DNA of 64,000 nt from the NCBI RefSeq assembly GCF_016937655.1, contig NZ_JAFHKL010000001.1, forward strand, positions 620,001 to 684,000. The letters run 5' to 3'. The position numbers and the translations under genes were made by a program. Positions within the stretch are counted from its first letter, which is position 1, and the number at the start of each line of letters is the position of its first letter. The stretch is from Chromobacterium alkanivorans. Its GTDB lineage: Bacteria > Pseudomonadota > Gammaproteobacteria > Burkholderiales > Chromobacteriaceae. The notes beneath the pieces were generated by a model. It saw only the letters and a list, made by a program, of their open reading frames with translations, did no database searches and was not told the origin of the DNA. Positions 46,249-58,308 of the stretch are shown here, one piece after another.

Positions 46249-48405
46249 ATGGCAACCGGCATCGAGGATGAAATCGACTATAACGCCCTGATCGACAGCG
46301 AAGCGCAAGCGTTTTTCGAGTCAGTCGCGCGTTATCTCAAGCCGGAGGACGTCCAGCTGTTGCGGCAGGCTTTTGAAGTCAGCCGCGCGGCGCACGAAGG
46401 GCAGATCCGCAAGAGCGGCGAACCCTACATCACCCACCCGCTGGCGGTGGCCGGCATGCTGGCCGAGTGGCGGCTGGACGTGCAGGGCCTCGCCGCCGCG
46501 CTGCTCCACGATGTGCTGGAGGACACCGGCGTCACCAAGCCGACGCTGATCGAAAAATTCGGCAAGATCATCGCCGACTTGGTGGACGGCCTCTCCAAGC
46601 TGGAGCGGCTGGAATACCAGACCAAGGAAACCGCGCAAGCGGAAAGCTTCCGCAAAATGGTGCTGGCGATGGCGCGCGACATCCGCGTCATCATCGTCAA
46701 GCTGGCGGACCGGCTGCACAATATGCGCACGCTGGATTCGATGCGCGAGGACAAGCGCCGCCGCATCGCGCTGGAAACCCTGGAAATCTACGCGCCGATC
46801 GCCAATCGCATCGGCCTCAACAAGGTTTACCGCGAGCTGCAGGACCTGGCGTTCAAGCACCTGCACCCGCATCGCTACGGCGTGCTGTCCAAGGCGGTGC
46901 GCGCCGCGCGCGGCAACCGTCGCGAGGTGGTGACCAAGATCTTGCAGTCCGTCAGCCAGAAGCTGGTGCAGAGCAATATCGAAGCCACCATCAAGGGGCG
47001 GGAGAAAAACCTCTACAGCATCTACAAGAAAATGCAGGAAAAGCACCTGTCGTTTTCCGAGGTGCTGGATATCTACGGCTTCCGCGTCGTCGTCAACGAC
47101 ATTCCCGGCTGTTACCTGGCGCTGGGCGCCTTGCACAGCCTGTACAAGCCGATCCCCGGCAAATTCAAGGACTACATCGCCATTCCCAAGGGCAATGGCT
47201 ATCAGAGCCTGCACACCACCTTGTTCGGTCCCTACGGCACGCCGGTGGAGATGCAGATCCGCACTCGCGAGATGAACAGCGTGGCCGAGGCCGGCGTGGC
47301 CTCGCACTGGATGTACAAGAGCGGCGACGGCGTCAACACCGCGCAGCAGCGCACCCACCAGTGGCTGCAGAAAATCATGGACATGCAGGAGGAGAGCGAC
47401 GATCCGGTCGAATTCCTAGAGCACATCAAGATCGACCTGTTCCCGGACGAGGTCTACGTGTTCACGCCCAAGGGCAAAATCATGGTGATGCCGCAGGGCG
47501 CGACGCCGGTGGACTTCGCCTACGCGGTGCATACCGACATCGGCCACCGTTGCATCGCCGCGCGCGTCAACCACGCGCTGGTGCCGCTGCGCACCGTGCT
47601 GCGCAACGGCGACACCGTGGAAATCATCACCTCCACTCAGGCCAAGCCCAATCCGTCCTGGCTGACCTTCGTGCAGAGCGGGCGCGCGCGTTCCGGCATC
47701 CGCAACTATCTGAAGAGCCTGCAGCAGGAAGAGGCGGTCGGTCTGGGCGAAAAGCTGCTCAAACAGGCGATCGGCGCGCTGGCGGTGACGCCGCTGACGC
47801 TGAGCGAGGAGCTGTGGGTGGAGTATCTGGCCGCCTTCGGCGAGAAGCTGGCCTCGCACCAGGACGTGTTGGCCGACATCGGCGCCGGCAAGCTGATGCC
47901 CATCGTGGTCGCGCGGCGCTTGCTGGAGCTGGCCGGCGAGCGGCTGGGCGAGGAAGTGAAAGTGGGGCCGGTGACGATACGCGGCAACGAGGGCGGCATG
48001 GTGCAGCTGTCGCCGTGTTGCAACCCGCTGCCGGGCGACGACATCCTGGGCGTGATCACCAAGGGCCAGGGCCTGGTGATACACCGCAAGGGCTGCCCGA
48101 ACGCGCGGCGGGCGGATCACGACAAGCTGCTGGACGTCAATTGGGAGGCGCAGCGCGACCGCATGTTCGGCGTCACCGTCGGCGTGTTGTCCCGCAACGA
48201 GCGCGGCGCGCTGGCCGACATCGCCACCGCGATCTCGCAGGCCTCTGCCAATATCGAAAGCGCCGACACCCAGGACAGCAGCCGCGACGGCGACGGCCTG
48301 TTCAATATCCACTTCCGTCTGCAGGTGGAGGGCGTCGAGCATCTGGAGCGGGTGCTAAGCGCCATTCGCGTGCTGCCGGTGGTGCAGCGCGTGCAACGGA
48401 GATGA
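46249..48405 (+). CDS. spoT: Bifunctional (p)ppGpp synthetase/hydrolase SpoT
   Basis: Controls the stringent alarmone. 718 residues in the standard order: HD hydrolase domain with an intact HDVLED motif near residue 87, synthetase domain (YSIYKKMQEKHLSF, YGFRVVVNDIPGCYLALG, GNGYQSLHTTLFGPYG), TGS domain (VYVFTPKGKIMVMPQGATPVDFAY reaches from about 403), a helical/zinc-finger region and a C-terminal ACT domain (FGVTVGVLSRNERGALADIA). The complete HD box argues for hydrolase activity, so SpoT rather than RelA. It ends 1 bp before thiS. Confidence 0.96.
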   Translation: MATGIEDEIDYNALIDSEAQAFFESVARYLKPEDVQLLRQAFEVSRAAHEGQIRKSGEPYITHPLAVAGMLAEWRLDVQGLAAALLHDVLEDTGVTKPTLIEKFGKIIADLVDGLSKLERLEYQTKETAQAESFRKMVLAMARDIRVIIVKLADRLHNMRTLDSMREDKRRRIALETLEIYAPIANRIGLNKVYRELQDLAFKHLHPHRYGVLSKAVRAARGNRREVVTKILQSVSQKLVQSNIEATIKGREKNLYSIYKKMQEKHLSFSEVLDIYGFRVVVNDIPGCYLALGALHSLYKPIPGKFKDYIAIPKGNGYQSLHTTLFGPYGTPVEMQIRTREMNSVAEAGVASHWMYKSGDGVNTAQQRTHQWLQKIMDMQEESDDPVEFLEHIKIDLFPDEVYVFTPKGKIMVMPQGATPVDFAYAVHTDIGHRCIAARVNHALVPLRTVLRNGDTVEIITSTQAKPNPSWLTFVQSGRARSGIRNYLKSLQQEEAVGLGEKLLKQAIGALAVTPLTLSEELWVEYLAAFGEKLASHQDVLADIGAGKLMPIVVARRLLELAGERLGEEVKVGPVTIRGNEGGMVQLSPCCNPLPGDDILGVITKGQGLVIHRKGCPNARRADHDKLLDVNWEAQRDRMFGVTVGVLSRNERGALADIATAISQASANIESADTQDSSRDGDGLFNIHFRLQVEGVEHLERVLSAIRVLPVVQRVQRR

Positions 48406-48406
48406 G

Positions 48407-48610
48407 ATGCTGAAACTCAAGATCAACGGCGAGGGCCGAGAACTGGCCGGCGTCGCCAACGTGGCCGAGCTGGTGGCGGCGCTGGGCATCGCCGGCAAGC
48501 GCGTGGCGCTGGAAAAGAATGGCGAGATCGTGCCGCGCAGCCGGTATCCGGCCACCGGGCTGGCCGACGGCGACGAACTCGAAATCGTGGTGGCCGTCGG
48601 CGGAGGCTGA
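48407..48610 (+). CDS. thiS: Sulfur carrier protein ThiS
   Basis: 67-residue ubiquitin-like carrier that delivers sulfur as a C-terminal thiocarboxylate for the thiazole of thiamine. The LKINGEGRELAGVANVAELV start and the C-terminal Gly-Gly-Gly ending are visible; one extra glycine beyond the usual GG is unremarkable. It starts one base after the spoT stop and is followed by thiG. No TPP riboswitch is seen upstream because spoT occupies that space. Confidence 0.92.
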   Translation: MLKLKINGEGRELAGVANVAELVAALGIAGKRVALEKNGEIVPRSRYPATGLADGDELEIVVAVGGG

Positions 48611-48637
48611 GCGGCAAAGCTGAATAGAGGTGCAGGA

Positions 48638-49432
48638 GTGGCGGATCAACTGATCATCGCAGGCAAGGCTTACAATTCGCGTTTGCTGGTGGGAACCGGC
48701 AAGTATCGGGATTTTGAGGAAACGGCCCAAGCGCTGGACGCGTCGGGAACGGAAATCGTCACCGTCGCCATTCGCCGAGTCAATCTGGGGCAGAATGCGG
48801 GCGAACCCAATTTGCTGGACTTTTTGCCCAAAAACCGGTATAACCTTCTCCCCAATACGGCGGGATGTTATTCCGCCGACGACGCCATTCGCACTTTGCG
48901 CCTGGCCAGAGAGCTTCTGGACGACCACCGTCTGGTCAAACTGGAAGTGCTGGGCGATCCGAACACCTTGTTCCCCAACGTCAAGGAAACCCTGAAAGCC
49001 GCTGAAGTGCTGGTGGCCGATGGCTTCGACGTGATGGTGTACACCTCGGACGATCCCATCATCGCGCGCGAGCTGGAGCAAATGGGCTGCTGCGCCATCA
49101 TGCCGCTGGCCAGCCTGATCGGCTCCGGGATGGGGATTCTGAATCCGTGGAATTTGAAGTTGATTATCGAGCAGTCCAAGGTTCCCGTGCTGGTTGACGC
49201 CGGCGTCGGCACCGCGTCCGACGCGGCGATCGCGATGGAACTGGGCTGCGATGGCGTGCTGATGAACACCGCGATTGCCGCCGCGCAACAACCGGTGTTG
49301 ATGGCCCACGCCATGAAACAGGCTGTAGAAGCAGGCCGCTCGGCATATCTTGCCGGCCGGATGCCGAAACGTTTTTATAGTGCAGTACCTAGTTCTCCTA
49401 GTGAGGGGGTGATTTCTTCCGTCAAGCCGTGA
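48638..49432 (+). CDS. thiG: Thiazole synthase ThiG
   Basis: Forms the thiazole phosphate moiety of thiamine from dehydroglycine, deoxyxylulose phosphate and ThiS thiocarboxylate. 264 residues, (beta/alpha)8 barrel. The N-terminal [15 protein letters not shown], the Schiff-base lysine in LVKLEVLGD, the segment [17 protein letters not shown] and [16 protein letters not shown] are conserved. The start is GTG at 48638, preceded by AGAGGTGCAGGA. Confidence 0.96.
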   Translation: MADQLIIAGKAYNSRLLVGTGKYRDFEETAQALDASGTEIVTVAIRRVNLGQNAGEPNLLDFLPKNRYNLLPNTAGCYSADDAIRTLRLARELLDDHRLVKLEVLGDPNTLFPNVKETLKAAEVLVADGFDVMVYTSDDPIIARELEQMGCCAIMPLASLIGSGMGILNPWNLKLIIEQSKVPVLVDAGVGTASDAAIAMELGCDGVLMNTAIAAAQQPVLMAHAMKQAVEAGRSAYLAGRMPKRFYSAVPSSPSEGVISSVKP

Positions 49433-49561
49433 TGCGTAAAGCGCCACAGATTGCTTGGTCGGAACGCTTCAGACTTTTCCAAACCGCGTAACGTTGTTAA
49501 AATGCTGTTTTTTATAGCTCCAGCCACGTCTGGACGCTAGGAACTAAGGATACTAGATTCA

Positions 49562-49774
49562 ATGCCGAACATTCGTGTTAAAGAGAACGAGCCGTTTGAA
49601 GTTGCAATGCGTCGCTTCAAGCGCGCAGTGGAAAAAACCGGTCTGCTGACCGAACTGCGCGCCCGCGAGTTCTACGAAAAACCGACTGCCGAGCGCAAGC
49701 GCAAGCACGCCGCTGCCGTTAAGCGCCACTACAAGCGCATCCGCAGCCAAATGCTGCCGCCGAAACTCTACTAA
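49562..49774 (+). CDS. rpsU: 30S ribosomal protein S21
   Basis: 70-residue ribosomal protein, with the conserved start [19 protein letters not shown] and highly basic C-terminus ([14 protein letters not shown]). It begins the macromolecular synthesis operon rpsU-yqeY-dnaG-rpoD. A TAAAAT hexamer at 49498-49503 is a possible -10 element. The terminator-like hairpin after it probably sets the high rpsU to dnaG ratio known for this operon. Confidence 0.97.
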   Translation: MPNIRVKENEPFEVAMRRFKRAVEKTGLLTELRAREFYEKPTAERKRKHAAAVKRHYKRIRSQMLPPKLY

Positions 49775-49798
49775 GAGTTCGTCTGGTCAGTAAGCAGG

Positions 49799-49822
49799 AC
49801 CGCAGGCCTAGCCTGCGGTTTT
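49799..49822 (+). terminator. Terminator/attenuator after rpsU
   Basis: ACCGCAGGC-CTA-GCCTGCGGT followed by TTT. It lies inside the operon, so partial read-through into yqeY-dnaG-rpoD is expected. Confidence 0.8.
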
Positions 49823-49962
49823 GCCATTTGTAGTTCCCCGTTTGCAGACTCTGACGGCATGGGTTTTGAACCCTTCAAAACCAATGTCATCAGGGTTTGA
49901 CTCTCTCTAAGTGCGCACTCGCCGCCCGCGACGGGTGGCGGTCATCTTCCGGAAAGCAAGCA

Positions 49963-50409
49963 ATGAGCCTCAAGCAGCGAATCAGCGACGACATGAAATC
50001 TGCAATGAAAGCGCGGGAAAGCGACAAACTGGCGGCCATTCGCCTGTTGCTGGCGGCCATCAAGCAGAAGGAAGTGGACGAGCGCGTGGAGCTGGACGAC
50101 GCCGGCGTCGTCGCCGTCATCGACAAGATGCTCAAGCAGCGCCGCGATTCGGTCAGCCAGTACGAGGCGGCCCAGCGTCAGGACCTGGCCGACAAGGAAA
50201 AATTCGAGATGAACGTGCTGATGGCCTATATGCCGCAGCAGCTGTCCGCCGAGGAGGTCGACGCGGTGGTGGCCAAGGCCGTCGCCGACAGCGGCGCCGC
50301 CGGCATGCAGGACATGGGCAAGGTGATGGGGCTGTTGCGGCCGCAATTGGCCGGTCGCGCCGACATGGCGCAGGTGTCCGCCTGCATCAAGGCCAAGCTG
50401 GCCGGTTGA
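49963..50409 (+). CDS. yqeY: GatB/YqeY-domain protein
   Basis: 148-residue cytosolic helical protein resembling the tail domain of GatB amidotransferase subunit; a role in tRNA metabolism is suspected but not established. MSLKQRISDDMKSAMKAR, RLLLAAIKQKEVDER and the C-terminal MGKVMGLLRPQLAGRADMA are typical. ATG at 49963 is chosen; longer ORF starts include upstream non-coding sequence. It lies between rpsU and dnaG, as in many beta- and alphaproteobacteria. Confidence 0.94.
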   Translation: MSLKQRISDDMKSAMKARESDKLAAIRLLLAAIKQKEVDERVELDDAGVVAVIDKMLKQRRDSVSQYEAAQRQDLADKEKFEMNVLMAYMPQQLSAEEVDAVVAKAVADSGAAGMQDMGKVMGLLRPQLAGRADMAQVSACIKAKLAG

Positions 50410-50455
50410 GCCGGCAGCGGGCCGGCTTGTCGGCCCGCGCCATCGGTGACCTTGC

Positions 50456-52240
50456 TTGATCCCTCAGGATTTCGTTGATCAGTTGTTGTCCCGCGTCGAT
50501 ATCATCGACGTGGTGGACCGTTACGTCCCTTTGAAAAAGGGCGGTCAGAACTATCTGGCCTGCTGCCCGTTTCATAAGGAAAAGTCGCCGTCGTTCACGG
50601 TGAGCCCGTCCAAGCAGTTCTATCACTGCTTTGGCTGCGGCGCCCACGGCTCGGCCATCGGCTTCGTGATGGAATACCAAGGGCTGGGCTTCGTCGACGC
50701 GGTGAAACTGTTGGCCGAAGGCGTCGGCATGCAGGTGCCGGACAGCCGCGCCCACGCCAACCCGGAAGCCAGCCGCGCCGCGCGCGAGCGCAAGCTGTCG
50801 CTGGAACAGATGATGCAGATGGCCGCAGGCTACTACAAACAGCAGCTGAAGTCCGCGCCCAACGCCATTTCCTATCTGAAAGGCCGGGGTTTGAGCGGCG
50901 AAGTGGCCGGCCGCTTCGGCCTTGGCTTCGCGCCGGACGGCTGGCAGAACCTGGAGGCGGTGTTTCCGGACTACCAGGACGACAAACTCGTCGATACCGG
51001 CCTGGTCATCGTCAATGAAGAGAAGGGCCAGCGTTACGACCGCTTCCGCGATCGGGTGATGTTCCCGATCCGCAACCAGCGCGGCGCCATCATCGGCTTC
51101 GGCGGCCGGGTGATGGGCAAGGGCGAGCCCAAGTACCTGAATTCGCCGGAAACGCCCTTGTTCGAAAAGGGCCGGGAGCTGTACGGCCTCTACGAGGCGC
51201 GCCAGGCGATACGGGATAAAAACCGCGTATTGGTGGTCGAAGGCTATATGGATGTGGTGGCGCTGGCCCAGTTCGGCGTCGCTTACGCGGTGGCCACGCT
51301 GGGCACCGCCACCACCGGCGAGCACGCGCGCAAGCTGATGCGCCACGCGGACCAGGTGTACTTCTGCTTCGACGGCGACAAGGCCGGCCAAAAGGCGGCC
51401 TGGCGCGCGCTGGAAAACAGCCTGCCGCAATTGCAGGACGGCAAGGCGCTGAATTTTCTGTTCCTGCCGCAGGAGCACGATCCGGACAGCTATATCCGCG
51501 AGTTCGGCGCCGAGGCCTTTGAAAAAGTATTGGAAGAGCAGAGCCTGCCTCTGTCCGTTTACTTCACCCGCGAATTGTGTCGCGAGGTGAACCTGACCAC
51601 GCCGGAAGGCAAGGCCGATCTGATTCGTCAGGCCGCGCCCCTTCTGGCGCAGATTGCCGCTCCGGCACTGGGCTTCATCATCAAGAAAAGACTGGCGGAA
51701 CTCGCCGGTGTGGATGTCGACGAATTCGACATGTTGACGACGGGCCAAAGGAAGTCGGAGCGCAAAGGCAAGCGGGAGCACCGTTTGCCGGAGGTATCGC
51801 ATCGCCCGCCACAGTCCTCCATGGTAACGCGCCTGATCAAATGGCTGCTGTTGAACCCTGGTTGGGCCGGCGATGTGCGTTTGCCGGACAGCATGGCACT
51901 GTCCGACGAGCTTGCCTGTTTTGCCATGTTGGCCGAATGCGTGCAAGGGCACGACCAGCCGCCGAATACGGCGCAATTGATGGAAAGCCTGCGTGGCACT
52001 CCATACGAAGGGCTGGTGGATAGTGTTCTGCAGCAGGCCATGCAGGATCCGGACGAGTTCGCCGATCCCAGCGAGGAGGATAGACAGCAGTTCCAGGACG
52101 GCGCGGCCAAGCTCCTGAAATTGCTGCATCAAACTCAGGTGGAGCGGCTAAAACAAAAGGACCGGAACGAAGGCCTGACTCCGGAAGAAGTCAGATTGCT
52201 AGGGGAATTGCTGCGGGATTTGCTGGCGCCGAACGCTTGA
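50456..52240 (+). CDS. dnaG: DNA primase DnaG
   Basis: Synthesises RNA primers at replication forks. 594 residues. The zinc-binding domain has CPFH near residue 40 and CFGC near residue 62. The RNA polymerase core includes the Toprim segment VLVVEGYMDVVAL (about residues 260-272) and the metal site FCFDGDKAGQKAA. The C-terminal part binds DnaB. The only start matching the family N-terminus (IPQDFVDQLLSRVDIIDVV) is TTG at 50456, with a weak ribosome site, in keeping with the low DnaG copy number. Confidence 0.95.
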   Translation: MIPQDFVDQLLSRVDIIDVVDRYVPLKKGGQNYLACCPFHKEKSPSFTVSPSKQFYHCFGCGAHGSAIGFVMEYQGLGFVDAVKLLAEGVGMQVPDSRAHANPEASRAARERKLSLEQMMQMAAGYYKQQLKSAPNAISYLKGRGLSGEVAGRFGLGFAPDGWQNLEAVFPDYQDDKLVDTGLVIVNEEKGQRYDRFRDRVMFPIRNQRGAIIGFGGRVMGKGEPKYLNSPETPLFEKGRELYGLYEARQAIRDKNRVLVVEGYMDVVALAQFGVAYAVATLGTATTGEHARKLMRHADQVYFCFDGDKAGQKAAWRALENSLPQLQDGKALNFLFLPQEHDPDSYIREFGAEAFEKVLEEQSLPLSVYFTRELCREVNLTTPEGKADLIRQAAPLLAQIAAPALGFIIKKRLAELAGVDVDEFDMLTTGQRKSERKGKREHRLPEVSHRPPQSSMVTRLIKWLLLNPGWAGDVRLPDSMALSDELACFAMLAECVQGHDQPPNTAQLMESLRGTPYEGLVDSVLQQAMQDPDEFADPSEEDRQQFQDGAAKLLKLLHQTQVERLKQKDRNEGLTPEEVRLLGELLRDLLAPNA

Positions 52241-52404
52241 CGACGTCGCCGTCGCGGCGGATCGCGGAGCAATCGGGCGCAAGCTCCGGATTGCCGAAAG
52301 CGATGCCGCGGTTTTAAAAGCGCCCCGCAGGGCTACACAAACAGCGTTGTTTGCTTGTGTTATTATCAACTGTTTTTTTCGGCTTATTTCAAGCAGGAAG
52401 CGAA

Positions 52405-54336
<1,932 letters not shown>

Positions 54337-54378
54337 CTCGATGCGACCTCGGCCTAGGCTAAAAGCCTGAGCCGGACG

Positions 54379-54416
54379 AAAACCCCAAGCCGTCGGTATT
54401 CGACGCTTGGGGTTTT
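54379..54416 (+). terminator. Intrinsic terminator after rpoD
   Basis: AAAACCCCAAGC (54379-54390) pairs with GCTTGGGGTTTT (54405-54416), with an inner GTCG/CGAC stem. The 3' arm also contains the -35 of the tRNA promoter. Confidence 0.88.
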
Positions 54417-54435
54417 GCTTTTTGGCTGTTATAAT
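54407..54435 (+). promoter_or_regulatory. Promoter of the CAU tRNA gene
   Basis: TTGGGG (54407-54412), 17-bp spacer, perfect TATAAT (54430-54435). Start of transcription would fall 3-4 nt before the mature tRNA end. Confidence 0.7.
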
Positions 54436-54445
54436 GCGCAGCTCT

Positions 54446-54524
<79 letters not shown>

Positions 54525-54568
54525 AGACTCCCACGCGGAATGCGGCGGTTCTTGGCGATTCACATCAG

Positions 54569-54594
54569 AAGCCGACGCTTGAGTCGGCTTTTTT
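54569..54594 (+). terminator. Terminator of the tRNA gene
   Basis: AAGCCGAC (54569-54576), 6-nt loop, GTCGGCTT (54583-54590) and TTTT. Confidence 0.88.
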
Positions 54595-54797
54595 GTTTGC
54601 CGGCCGCGTCGCGGTCGAGACGCCCTGTCCGCCTCTTCCGCTGGACGCTTCCCCGCCCGCAGATCTCCGTGCCGGATCGACGTAGCTTTTAACTATTTTC
54701 CCGCTATGCCGATGGGGAAAATCAATATGCTGCGCCGTTTTAAGTTACTATCTAGCGTTTCGCGCATCATTGCGCAATCTCGTGTGGAAAAGACCGA

Positions 54798-55499
54798 ATG
54801 CCCCAGAAGGAAAAAAAGGCGGCAAGCAGCAACGCCACATTGGCCGACAAGGTATTCCAGGAGTTGCGCCGGGACATTCTGCTCGGCGTCTACCGCCCGT
54901 CGCAGAAGCTGCTGTTGCACGAACTCAAGGCGCGCTACGATGCCGGCGGTTCTCCGATCCGGGAGGCGCTGCTGCGCCTGAGCTGGTGCAAATACGTGCT
55001 GATGGAGCCGCAGCGCGGCTTTTGGGTGGCGCCGATTTCCCGCCATGAGCTTTACGACATCCTGCTGGTGCGCCGAGTGCTGGCGGAAGAGGCGGTGCGC
55101 CGCTCGCTGGAGCAGGGCGACGAGGCCTGGGAGCTGGAGGTGTTGGCCAGCTACCATCGTTTGAGCCGGATAGACCTGAACGACGCCAATGTGGATTTGC
55201 AGGACTGGGCGGACCGCCACATGGCGTTTCATCTGGCCATCATCAGCGGCAGCCACTCGCCGGTGATCCTGGAGGTGATGGAGTCTTTGTACAACCGGCT
55301 GGAGCGCTACCGCCACATCTGGTTCGATCCGGTGCTGCCGGCGTCCAAGCGCTACAGCGACGAAGGCGAGCATCAGGCCATCATGCAGGCGGTGCTGGCC
55401 AGGGACGCGGAGCGGACGCTGCACTTGCTGGATCAACACTATTCCCACGTGATGCAGGTGGTGGAAGGCCTGAGCACGGAAGCTTTCCTGCCCCGCTAG
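54798..55499 (+). CDS. GntR/FCD-family transcriptional regulator
   Basis: 233-residue regulator. The N-terminal winged helix runs from VFQELRRDILLGVYRPSQKL through GGSPIREALLRLSW to EPQRGFWVAPIS. The C-terminal all-helical FCD ligand domain carries the metal-binding residues of the family: an Asp in the helix region near DLQDWADRHMAFHLAI and later His residues (SDEGEHQAIMQAVLARD). FCD regulators respond to small carboxylates or amino-acid catabolites. It is convergent with tyrS and could regulate the tyrosine decarboxylation cluster, but no operator was identified. Confidence 0.88.
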   Translation: MPQKEKKAASSNATLADKVFQELRRDILLGVYRPSQKLLLHELKARYDAGGSPIREALLRLSWCKYVLMEPQRGFWVAPISRHELYDILLVRRVLAEEAVRRSLEQGDEAWELEVLASYHRLSRIDLNDANVDLQDWADRHMAFHLAIISGSHSPVILEVMESLYNRLERYRHIWFDPVLPASKRYSDEGEHQAIMQAVLARDAERTLHLLDQHYSHVMQVVEGLSTEAFLPR

Positions 55500-55615
55500 C
55501 TCACCGGCTCGCGGGCCCCTCCGCGGCCGGCGTTCCCGCCCATCCGCCGTCAGGCGTCAGGGCGGGGCGAGCCCGGCGTTTCAGCGTCCGGGCCGTTGCG
55601 CGCGTTTCCGCGCGC

Positions 55616-56890
55616 TCATTCCCAAATCAGCAGACAGTACTGTTTCTTGCCGCGCCGCAACAGCGTATAGCGTTGATGACGGCGGTCGTCCTGTTCGAGG
55701 CGAGCGTCCAGCGCGTCCGCCCGGACGCCGTTGACGCTGACCGCGCCGCTTTGCAGCAGGGTGCGGGCCTCGCTTTTGGACGCGGCCAGGCCGCTGGCCG
55801 CCAAGGCGTCGATCAGCGGCGTGGACTGCGGCGGCAGCGCCAGCCGCGGCACGCCGTCCTGGGCCAGTTGAGCGAAGTCCGCGGCGCTGAGCCGCTCCAC
55901 CTCGTTGTCGAACAGGCTGAGGGTGATCCGTTGGGCGGCGGCGAGCGCGTCCGGGCCGTGAACCAGCTCGGTCACCTGTTCGGCCAGGATGCGCTGCGCC
56001 CGCGGCTTGCCGCCGGAGGCGCGGTCCTCCGCCTCGACGGCCTCGATCTCTTCATTGGACAAAAAGGTGAAGTAGCGCAGGAAGCGGTAGACGTCGGCGT
56101 CGGCCGCGCCCAGCCAGAACTGATAGAAGGCGTAGGGCGAGCACTTGCTCGGGTCCAGCCAGACCGCGTTGCCTTCGCTTTTGCCGAACTTGGTGCCGTC
56201 GCTATTGGTGATCAAGGGCATGGTCAGGCCGAAGGCCTGTTGCTGGGTCACGCGTCTGACCAGGTCGACGCCGGCGGTGATGTTGCCCCATTGATCGGAG
56301 CCGCCGATCTGCAGCTTGCAGCCGAAGCGGCGGTTCAGTTCCACGAAGTCGTGGCTCTGGAGCAGGCTGTAGGCGAACTCGGTGAAGGAGATGCCGACAT
56401 CGTCGCGGTGGATCCGCTGCTGCACCGATTCCTTCTTGATCATGGCGTTGACCGAGAAATGCTTGCCGACGTCGCGCAGGAAGTCCAGCGCGCTCATGTC
56501 GGCGAACCAATCGTGGTTGTTGGCCATCAGCGCGGCGTTGTCGCCTTCGAAGCGGAGGAAGGGCTCCACCTGGCGGCGGATCTTGTCCACCCAGCCGGCC
56601 ACCACGTCCGCGGTGTTGAGTTTGCGCTCGCTGGCCTTGAAGCTGGGGTCGCCTATCATCCCGGTGGCGCCGCCGACCAGGGCGATAGGGCGGTGCCCGG
56701 CCATCTGGAAGCGCTTGAGCAGCAGCAGCGGCACCAAGTGTCCGAGGTGCAGGCTGTCGGCGGTGGGGTCGAAGCCGCAGTACAGGGTGACCGTTTCCCG
56801 GGACAGCAGCGCGTCGAGCGCGTCCGCGTCGGTGGCCTGCGCGATCAGGCCGCGTTGCTGCAGATCCCGGATCAGGGTCGATTGCTTCAT
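55616..56890 (-). CDS. tyrS: Tyrosyl-tRNA synthetase
   Basis: Class I aminoacyl-tRNA synthetase charging tRNA-Tyr. 424 residues. The HIGH-type motif is in [17 protein letters not shown], tyrosine-binding [16 protein letters not shown] is intact and the KMSKS-type loop reads [10 protein letters not shown]. The C-terminal S4-like domain contains [18 protein letters not shown]. Start ATG at 56890 is chosen because GGAGG lies 9 bp upstream, within the codons of the alternative start at 56905. It is the last gene of the tyrosine cluster, as tyrS accompanies tdcA/tyrP in enterococci. It may be a second TyrRS, but the only copy cannot be excluded. Confidence 0.93.
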   Translation of the reverse strand: MKQSTLIRDLQQRGLIAQATDADALDALLSRETVTLYCGFDPTADSLHLGHLVPLLLLKRFQMAGHRPIALVGGATGMIGDPSFKASERKLNTADVVAGWVDKIRRQVEPFLRFEGDNAALMANNHDWFADMSALDFLRDVGKHFSVNAMIKKESVQQRIHRDDVGISFTEFAYSLLQSHDFVELNRRFGCKLQIGGSDQWGNITAGVDLVRRVTQQQAFGLTMPLITNSDGTKFGKSEGNAVWLDPSKCSPYAFYQFWLGAADADVYRFLRYFTFLSNEEIEAVEAEDRASGGKPRAQRILAEQVTELVHGPDALAAAQRITLSLFDNEVERLSAADFAQLAQDGVPRLALPPQSTPLIDALAASGLAASKSEARTLLQSGAVSVNGVRADALDARLEQDDRRHQRYTLLRRGKKQYCLLIWE

Positions 56891-56961
56891 TTCGTTTACC
56901 TCCATGATTGCGGCGCGCGGCCGTGCTGGCCGCGCGTCCGGACGACGGCGCGGGGGCACCG

Positions 56962-58191
56962 TCAGAACACGGGCAGCAGTCCTTGCATCACCAGGATCTG
57001 GAACAAGATGATGGCGAGGCCGGAACCGCCTATCGCCCAGTGCAGGGTGCCGCCGCCGCTGACCTGGTAGCCGGGACGGTAGTTGTCCTGGCGGCGCAGT
57101 TTGATCAGGGCCAGCGCCGGGAACAGGATGGCGAGAATCACCAGGAAGATGGCGGCGGCGCCCAGCGCGGCGACGAAGCCGCCGGGAAAGAACAGCGCGA
57201 AGCCCAGCGGCGGCAGATAGGTGATCAGCGCGGTCTGCAGCCGCTGCCGCAGGCCGTCGCCGCGTTTCAGGGTGCTGGCCATGGCGTCGAACAGGCCCAG
57301 CGACACGCAAAGGTAGGAGGTGAACAGCGCGATGGACGAGAAGGCGGACAGCAGGGAAGGCACTTGCGGCGTGGGCACCAGCGCGTGGAATTCGTCCAGG
57401 AACATGCCCACCGAACCGTTGTGGGCGGAGATGGCCTGGAAGCTGTGGCTGCCGTAGCGCGGCAGCGCGCCCAGGGTGTTGAACACCCACAGCAGGTAGA
57501 CGCCCATGGGAATCAGGCTGCCGGCGATGAAGACGTTGCGCAGCGTGCGCGGTTGGTCGCGGCCCAGGTATTTGACCATGCTGGGCACGCTGCCGTGAAA
57601 ACCGAAGGCGGTCAGAAACATCGGGATGGCGGCCAGCATGTATTTGGCCGAGTCCGTGCTTTCCGACAGGTTGCCGGTGTCGACATAGGGCTGGATCACC
57701 GCGCTGAGCGCGAGAAAGATCAGGATGTTCAGGCTGAACAGCAGCCGGTTGACCTTGTCCACCGCCGTGGTGCTGGCGAAGACGATGCCGCCGATCAGCG
57801 CGGTGAAGGCCAGCGAGACCTGGCCGGGAGACAGGGCCAGGCCCAGGTATTGGTGCAGGCTGGATTGATAGGTGGAGCCGCCGCCGGAGATATAGGCGGA
57901 GGAGAGCGCGTAGAGCAGCAGCAGCAGGCTGGCGTTGATCAGATAGCTGCCCTTGGCCTTGAACAGCGAGCGGGCGATGGCGTCGAAGCCGTAGCCTTCG
58001 GGGAAGGACAGGCAGACCTCCAGCAGCATCAGGCCGGTGTAGGTCATCAACGCCCAGATCAGAAACAGGGTCAGGCAGGCATAGCCGAAGCCCATGCCGG
58101 CGGACACCAGCGGCAGCGCCAGCATGCCGGCGCCCAGCATGGTGCCGGAGATCAGCAAGGTGGCCCCGACGGCCTTGAAATTGACTTGCAT
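56962..58191 (-). CDS. tyrP: HAAAP-family aromatic amino-acid permease (TyrP/Mtr-like)
   Basis: 409-residue inner-membrane transporter with about 11 helices. The N-terminal [24 protein letters not shown] and the [19 protein letters not shown] segment in the middle are hallmarks of the hydroxy/aromatic amino-acid permeases TyrP, Mtr and TnaB. It should import tyrosine (or another aromatic amino acid) by proton symport. It is between the decarboxylase and tyrS on the same strand. The tyrosine specificity is inferred from context. Confidence 0.9.
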   Translation of the reverse strand: MQVNFKAVGATLLISGTMLGAGMLALPLVSAGMGFGYACLTLFLIWALMTYTGLMLLEVCLSFPEGYGFDAIARSLFKAKGSYLINASLLLLLYALSSAYISGGGSTYQSSLHQYLGLALSPGQVSLAFTALIGGIVFASTTAVDKVNRLLFSLNILIFLALSAVIQPYVDTGNLSESTDSAKYMLAAIPMFLTAFGFHGSVPSMVKYLGRDQPRTLRNVFIAGSLIPMGVYLLWVFNTLGALPRYGSHSFQAISAHNGSVGMFLDEFHALVPTPQVPSLLSAFSSIALFTSYLCVSLGLFDAMASTLKRGDGLRQRLQTALITYLPPLGFALFFPGGFVAALGAAAIFLVILAILFPALALIKLRRQDNYRPGYQVSGGGTLHWAIGGSGLAIILFQILVMQGLLPVF

Positions 58192-58277
58192 GTGGAATCC
58201 TCAACCATCCTTGATGAAGAGAAGGATGCGTTCGTAAAAACCGGACAAACTCATAGTCGGTGTGGGGTCTGGTGATG

Positions 58278-58308
58278 AAAAAAAACGCTCCCGGCCAGGC
58301 CGGGAGCG
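58278..58308 (-). terminator. Intrinsic terminator of the tyrosine decarboxylase gene
   Basis: On the minus strand CGCTCCCGGC/GCCGGGAGCG with a 3-nt loop is followed by eight T. It separates the antiporter-decarboxylase unit from tyrP-tyrS, which must rely on read-through or an own promoter in 58192-58277. Confidence 0.92.

Noticed and set aside
48407-49432. TPP riboswitch for thiS-thiG
   Set aside because: thiS starts one base after spoT, and no conserved thi-box motifs are present.
55616-58204. A single 862-codon minus-strand ORF that could suggest a permease-TyrRS fusion
   Set aside because: Its first half is an out-of-frame shadow of tyrP (Arg/Pro/His-rich, no family features). The true tyrP is in another frame and ends at 56962; tyrS begins at 56890 with its own ribosome site.
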